A stretch of 64,000 nucleotides of DNA from Eucommia ulmoides (taxonomy: Eukaryota; Streptophyta; Magnoliopsida; Garryales; Eucommiaceae), in NCBI GenBank assembly GCA_016647705.1, contig CM028335.1:35292212-35356211 (forward strand), given 5' to 3'. Every line of letters begins with the position of its first letter. Within the stretch, counting starts at the first letter, position 1. Position numbers and translations under genes: made by a program. The notes below the pieces were generated by a model. That model was given only the letters and a program-made list of their open reading frames with translations, ran no database searches and was not told the origin of the DNA. This document shows, one piece after another, positions 58,600-64,000 of this stretch.

Positions 58600-61030
58600 C
58601 TTTGATGATCGAACCTTGTAAAGGTTGCCTACGTATCCCGTTTTTCATAGGCAATCAGGTTAAAACGTAATTCATCTATTCAAGCTGAATTTATTTTTAT
58701 TTCGACAGGTGACTGAACCTGTACGTGGGTTGGCTACGTATCTCAGGTAGTAGAGAATCAGGTAAATGCGTAATTCCCCTTGAGATGATCTTATTTTTAT
58801 TTTTCATTTATTTTTATGAAAAAAGGGCATGAATCACACTAATGATATGTGGATATACACCTTTGATTTTGTCAAGAACACTCTAACCGAACCCACTTGC
58901 TTAGGTAAGTTTAATATTTATGTTTAATTTATTAGTTTAAAACGAAAAGAAAATATAAAGTATATGTGGTAGTCCTACTTGTAACTAAGAAAAATGGAAA
59001 TTTTTCTTAAGAAGGTGCACACATATCCCCAAAGGAATAGAATTTCTCCCTTTATTTTGAATATTTAGCCACAAGGTTCTCGATGGAGTAGTGTATATAT
59101 ATATAGTGTCATTCCACGAGTCTGAAGACTTAGTGCCAGACTGTGATCTAGACTATTACAGAAATGTAAAGTCGGTTGTTAGTAGTTAGTGGTTAGTAGT
59201 TAGCAATTAGAGATTTGATTTGAGTTTTTTAGAGTTTGGTTTCAAGTATTCTTGAGAGAGTAAAAGATTCTATACACAACTCATGGTGTGATTGATGTTT
59301 TTGACATGTTTTCGACGTTTTTGACTTGTTTCTTGATATGTTACTATGTACATGGAATATGAATCTAAGAACTAGACAAACATGCTACATATAGGCAATA
59401 TAACAGTATTTAAGACAATATTGAATGGATTTTAAGAAGACTTACTTAACGTAGGGGTGTGGTCTTTCCCTAAGTGATTTACTTCTTCTATTTCTTTAAA
59501 TCTTCTCGGTTGTTCTCAATTGTTCTTTAACAACTTTCTCGAGATTTTCCTCCAAGATCCTAAAGAACTTCTTTTGGCATCTATTTTGATAGATTTCAAG
59601 GTGTTTTTGGAATAGAAGGCTTGAGCACTCTCTAGACCCGAGAGAGGAATTTGAGACTAGAGAGAGAAAGTCTTGGATCAAGCCACTCAAATTATGAAAA
59701 CAAACTGCCTATTTATAGGCTCGGGGACCCTGCAGATTGGCCAATGTGTAGGGTATTCCAGCAAGCTCCTTAGGGGTTGTTTGGTCTAGGTTTAACCTTT
59801 TGATGTCTTGTAGTTTGATGGTTTTGGGCGAATTTCGAAAATTCACTAAGATATCCAAAGATTTTGTAACGATTACAAAATATCAAAATATCTTATGTGA
59901 TCATTGGAAATCATTACTCGTGATTGGTAATGATTGGCAATAATTGGCTTGCACATGGGATATTTATTGTTTGATGGCATACTTTTCGATTTGGTTTGCT
60001 TGCCAAGTACTAGTTATTTAAAATAGTTTGGTTATCTTTCATTAAATGCTTTGGAGGTTCAATGTATGTAATCTCCATGTGTTATTTTTCATTTAATGCT
60101 TGATCATGACACTTGATTTTATGCACATTGAATGACCTTTGATGGAACGGAATCGGTCCGGTTAGTTTTGTAACAATTTAGTTACATTTCGAGCAACTTG
60201 ATTTCCTTGAGATGTTTTGCTCAAAATATCTAGATACCTTGAATTTAGTTTCCCAAGGACAATACAATCATTAAATTCTTGATAGGAGATTGATTTGATG
60301 GCTCATTAAATGCATGACTTGATGGCAAACCGAATCGATTGGATTTGTAACCGTTAGTTACTTTTCAAGTGACTTGGTTTATTCCCTAGATATTTTGTTA
60401 GGAAATATCTTGGTCATTTAATTTTTATTAATAAGTTAATAAATTCATGATGGGGCCCTTGATGTGCTGGGCTTTGAATGTTAGTCATGATGACTTCAGT
60501 TTGGTTGGTTTCGAACCAAGTCTTAAGCACTAGTTAGTTTGGGTAACTAAACTTGTCATGATAGTTTTCTTTGATTTGATCAAGGTTTTTGGCTTGACTT
60601 AGGGAGGATTGATGTTTTTAATAAAAAAATAGACTAGTATTTTTGGTGTCACGAAGACGAAACCGATGATAATAAATGTTTCAGGGGTCAAAATGGGTAA
60701 CAAGAGTAATTGGTTAAATTTCCTTAAATTAAAGGGTAGTAATTAATTTTTATTCATATTAAAGGTGATTTCATGAAAATAAACCTTTAATAATGTCATT
60801 TTAGTCCCTTTTAACTTTAAAAATTTTGAGGTTGACCCGAAACGTTTACTTATACCGAATTTAGTTAAATTGATGATTTTATGTTTTCTTGTAATTTTGT
60901 GCTATTTTTATGTAGTATCTAATGTGATCTAAGGTAGAAATTCATTCCCTTTAAATGTTAGTTTAAAGTTTATCTGAACTTGTACTTTCAATCCAACACT
61001 AATTGAGCGGGACAAAATGCAATGTCTACA
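58600..61030 (-). repeat. Tat-like 5' LTR block
   Basis: Ends on the + strand with gcgggacaaaatgcaatgtctaca; the following ttcaag is flank. The left limit is approximate, placed where similarity to 36180 begins. Carries two copies of the ACGTA hairpin module (58628, 58732), a (TA)n near 59094-59104 and a gttagtagttag-type simple repeat at about 59175-59210. Confidence 0.6.
58628..58775. repeat. Two ACGTA-hairpin modules (5' LTR copies)
   Basis: 58628-58672: CCTACGTA / ACGTAA, weak inner stem, preceded by a perfect AACCTT-gta-AAGGTT hairpin. 58732-58775: GGCTACGTA / GCGTAA, inner TCTC/GAGA. They correspond in position to the pair at 36223-36372 in the other LTR block. Confidence 0.75.
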
Positions 61031-62513
61031 TTCAAGAAATTAAATTTGAACATATAGTCCATGAAGGCCCAAATCATAGTACGTACGTCATTAATAGTTG
61101 CATTTTTAAAGTATTGGGAAATTCGAGGTAAATTTTTGTTAATAAAAATCAAAATTAAAAGTTTAGGGGTCAAATTTGAAATTTAGAAAACATGTAAATT
61201 AAACTTGAGATCCAAATTGATAATTAAAATCAAAAATTGAAAATAGTAAGGGTGAAATTATAATTTTAGAAACTTGTAAAAGTTGAAAATGATTAAAATA
61301 AGATCTTAAATGAAGTTGGGGGGAGGAAAGTGCATTTTAACTAAAGATTTTTTTTAAAACACATATATGTATATTATATGTTGTGTGTGTGCAACGAGGC
61401 TCAAACCGGCCGGTAAGGGAGATCGGCGTGGGCGACGTGGCAAGCTAGAAACGACTTCTCCCACTAATCTCATGCAATATATACTCACTCTTGCATGTGG
61501 AATTGATCGAAAATCTCAAACCCAATCTAGAAATTCAAAAATTCTAGAGAAAGAGAGGGAGACGAAGGGGAGGTTTCGATGGTGGGTTCCCCGGCGTGGT
61601 CATTAGCATACGTTCAGTGTTATTTCATCTTTGTCGGCCGGTAGGGTATTTCGTCAATGGCGTTTGACGGTGTGCGTTCTTAGCATCGCCGGTGAGCGGG
61701 AGTTGGGTTCGACTGTCTAGTCGTCAACGATCTTCGATCTAGTGCGTATTTATGCATATTTCTTTGATCATTCTAGTGGGTGTGTGCATGCATGTGTATG
61801 TGATCGGCAGTGGGATCACCGGTGGGTTTCGGTTTCGTCCGACAGTGGCGTTCGACGGAGTGTATTTGTTTCCGATTCTTGTTTTGTGTAGCGTGTGAAT
61901 GTGTATGTTGCTTCGACTGCATGCGTGTGTGATCATCGCCATAGTGCGGCCGACAGTGAATGGAGGTTAGTGAGAGAGAGTGTTGTCATGTGGGTATGCT
62001 CGGTGGTCTCGTGGGTAGGCGTGTTCGGTTGTGGGGTGGCTGGTGGTGGTCGTTGATTGGTGGTGTGATTGGTGTAGGACCCGCAATGAGAATTGACGAG
62101 GTGTAGGAGGCCACCAGTGGTTGGCAACAGTAGAAAGTGAGGGGGTCGACCGGCCGTCTGAAACAGAACAAAGAGACAGGACCGAAAAAAAATATGAGGA
62201 ATTTCACTTTTAACCCTAACTTAAATATAAACTCATCTCGCAACCCATGAGTGATTCGGAAACAAGTAAATTTTAATCATTTATTATTTCGTTAAATAAT
62301 TAATTTTGAAAAAATTAGAAATCTTGCATTTAGGGCCACACACTGCATATTAGGGTTTATTGTGAATAAAACGTTGATTTAGGCCTGTCATGGTTAGATT
62401 CATAGGCTCTTGCTTCCAGGTAGTATTTCGGTAGCGGTCCGGTAGTCATTTGACGATGGTGTTTTTGCTGTACAGAAAACGAGGTGAGTGTACTGTCTTC
62501 TTTCCAAACTATT

Positions 62514-62548
<35 letters not shown>

Positions 62549-62923
62549 GATGGAAAATGGTTGTAGTTAAATTAAATGATATCAAAATGATATGGATCAA
62601 GCAAGTTTCTGGGTGAGTTGAGAAAATAGATTTTCTATGAATTGTGTTGGTTTCGAAAGGAAGTTGAAAATGGTTTTTCGCTGAAATTTGATGGTTTTAA
62701 AAGAGAGTGAAAAATACTTGGTTTTCTAAAAATAAAGGGTGGAAAAATGATTTTGGTAAAATCAGACGTTTTTTTAAAGAAAAATGAGAAATATGATTTT
62801 GGATTAAAAATCAGTTTTGGAAATAGAGGGTGATGTTTGAGATTTAATGATGTTGATTAGACGATGTTATTGATTTGTGATTTGATGATGACGTTATTGA
62901 TTTGACGGTACTATAGTATTTAT

Positions 62924-63141
62924 CTGCTTCGGCAGAGTGATGGTATTGATTTAACGATGTTATTGATTGGACGATACTATAGTATTTATCTGTTTCGGCA
63001 GAGTGAGGTTATCCGCTTCGGCGGAGTATTGTGATCCGCTTCGACGGACTGATGTTATCCGCTTCGGCGGAGTGATGTTTATCTACTTCGGCAGAGTGAT
63101 ATTAGACATTTATATTGCGCAGTGATTATCTGCTTTGGCGA
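62924..63141 (+). repeat. Seven tandem cUUCGg-type hairpins
   Basis: Twelve-base cores at 62924 (CTGCTTCGGCAG), 62990 (CTGTTTCGGCAG), 63013 and 63059 (CCGCTTCGGCGG), 63036 (CCGCTTCGACGG), 63083 (CTACTTCGGCAG), 63130 (CTGCTTTGGCGA). Six of the seven keep the TTCG loop, usually closed by C-G; most are framed by (t)tat before and agtgatg after. Confidence 0.9.
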
Positions 63142-63733
63142 AGTGATGGGTGTTCGTAGGAAGGTATATCCTACGGATGGTACGGTACCATCGTAAACTC
63201 CCGATCATGAGGTTAAAACGATCACTAGGGATGGCCAATGTGTGTGTTTAAGGTGTGTGTTTGAGTTGTGTGCTAAAAACGTGTGTTTGAGATATGTGTT
63301 TGAGATGTGGTGTTTTACGTATATTGGCTGATTTGATATTTATTATCATGGTGATTAGTATGATTTTTATATTAGTTGGATTTGAATGGAACTTAATTAT
63401 GTCGCTTTATTTTCCCTGCTTTTATACTGGGGATTTTACGAGCTATGTGGTATTTATAAACTTACGTTTGATCCATTTAGATATTGTAGAATGAGTTTTT
63501 ATTATTAAAAATATTTTTACTAAGAAGGTAGTACACTCGCAGGTGAAGCAGCTAGGAGTCGGTCCACTACTAGCGCTAGGTAGAGTCCTACGATGGAGTT
63601 GTGTAGAGGGTTGAGATAAGTTTTCTGAGGCGAACCTGTGAGGGATTCATGGTATTATATTTTGCTGTTAGTATATTTGGAGAACAGGTGTGTTCCCGTA
63701 ACAGAAATATATATAACTTCATGTAGATGATGG

Positions 63734-63739
<6 letters not shown>

Positions 63740-63778
<39 letters not shown>
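63740..63778. repeat. (AT)n microsatellite
   Basis: About 19 AT units within the chromovirus-like LTR. Confidence 0.95.
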
Positions 63779-63781
<3 letters not shown>

Positions 63782-63883
63782 TATTGTCATGAAATAGATG
63801 GTTGGTTAGTTGTTTTCGGTGATGTCATGATGTCGTCACGCCAGCCCGGGATGTCGGGATTTCGAGACGGGTCGTGACAATTT

Positions 63884-63896
63884 TGGTATCAGAGCC
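63884..63896 (+). promoter_or_regulatory. Primer-binding site, initiator-Met tRNA type
   Basis: TGGTATCAGAGCC, a few bases after the LTR end (…cgtgaca). Typical for Ty3/gypsy chromoviruses and many copia elements. Shows that the element's internal region continues rightwards beyond 64000. Confidence 0.85.
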
Positions 63897-64000
63897 TAGG
63901 TTATAGGTTATGTAGACTTGCCAATAGTTGTGTCAATAGAGGATCATAAGATAGGAAGACGTTTCAGTCGTCTAGTCAGTAGGGGACTTTGAGATAGGGT

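Larger units (their letters stand above)
36180..61030 (-). mobile_element. Large decayed Tat/Ogre-like Ty3/gypsy element with nested insertions
   Basis: LTR-like blocks at 58600-61030 and 36180-48397 share long ordered matches, e.g. a ttgtcaagaacac block, acatatcccc.aaggaata, acaactcatggtgtg, cttgcacatgg, ctttggaggt.caatgtatgta and the terminal gggacaaaat...gtctaca. On the - strand the 3' LTR starts TGTAGACAC directly after the polypurine tract AAAGAGGGGTAGC. Between the LTRs lie gag (55.9-56.9 kb) and the protease region (52.2-52.7 kb) with Tat/Ogre-type signatures; RT, RNase H and integrase were not found. Later insertions: 37175-39490, 42384-48254 and 53350-55510. Inactive. The inner limits of the LTRs are unresolved. 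Confidence 0.72.
61031..63879 (+). repeat. LTR of a further Ty3/gypsy (chromovirus-like) element running off the window
   Basis: Ends gagacgggtcgtgaca at 63879, followed by the PBS. The 5' limit is not resolved; some of 61031-61370 may be flank. Contains a GC-richer segment (61390-62170), (AT)n tracts at ~62513-62538 and 63740-63778, and a tandem hairpin array (62924-63141). Short ORFs here are not credible genes. Confidence 0.6.

Noticed and set aside
36180-61030. Two tandem Tat-like elements sharing one LTR
   Set aside because: The simpler reading is one element with two LTR blocks, the left enlarged by insertions and a duplication; no second gag or pol was found on the left side.
61367-61606. 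79-codon ORF in the GC-richer part of the last LTR
   Set aside because: Low-complexity Arg/Lys-rich translation within a non-coding LTR.
63884-63896. Possible tRNA-Met gene
   Set aside because: Only the 3'-complementary primer-binding segment is present, next to an LTR end; no tRNA cloverleaf.

Overview
The window is plant nuclear DNA, almost certainly from a eudicot. It is AT-rich, has one spliced gene with canonical GT-AG introns, and is otherwise filled with nested LTR retrotransposons, LINEs and a Tourist-like MITE. The single confidently recognised host gene is the 3' half of an oxidosqualene cyclase (triterpene or sterol cyclase). Its DCTAE catalytic motif, QW repeats and ELTRSY / [14 protein letters not shown] signature place it, from memory of the family, nearer the cycloartenol / cucurbitadienol synthase side than the beta-amyrin or lupeol side. 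I cannot name the species; a cucurbit or relative is only a guess.

Layout. 1-23.5 kb: nine cyclase exons on the + strand. Intron 4 (6.4 kb) holds a long-LTR-like repeat split by an RRM-ORF LINE derivative. Intron 5 (15.0 kb) holds a Tourist-like MITE, an internally deleted LINE with a perfect 16-bp target duplication, a decayed Ty1/copia element with both LTRs and a Ty3/gypsy gag fragment, the last three on the - strand. 23.5-26.3 kb: downstream flank, another fragment of the long-LTR family, and a pyrimidine-rich stretch ending in an ATG that may be the start of a host gene. 26.3-33.6 kb: an LTR element with no coding sequence (LARD-like), rich in internal tandem repeats. 33.6-36.2 kb: flank and AT-rich repeats. 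36.2-61.0 kb: one large decayed Tat/Ogre-like Ty3/gypsy element on the - strand (gag, protease, PPT, LTR blocks). It was later entered by a GC-rich gag-only LTR element of TR-GAG type (42384-48254, TSD cttat) and by two 2.2-2.3-kb solo-LTR-like units. 61.0-64 kb: an LTR and primer-binding site of a further + strand element running off the end.

Most notable signal: the Tat-like element carries at least 13 dispersed copies of a small nested inverted-repeat module. Its outer arms are CTACGTA...ACGTAG and it contains a constant ATCAGGTC box. Its inner stem changes sequence from copy to copy while staying self-complementary, which suggests a conserved RNA or DNA secondary structure. A second hairpin family and a palindromic minisatellite lie in the same 3' internal region. 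Independently, the last LTR carries seven tandem hairpins of cUUCGg-tetraloop type. CpG decay could explain part of the apparent covariation, and this is discussed in the findings.

No bacterial features, CRISPR arrays, rRNA or tRNA genes were seen. All LTR/LINE boundaries and identities come from reading the sequence by eye; no alignment or database search was run.
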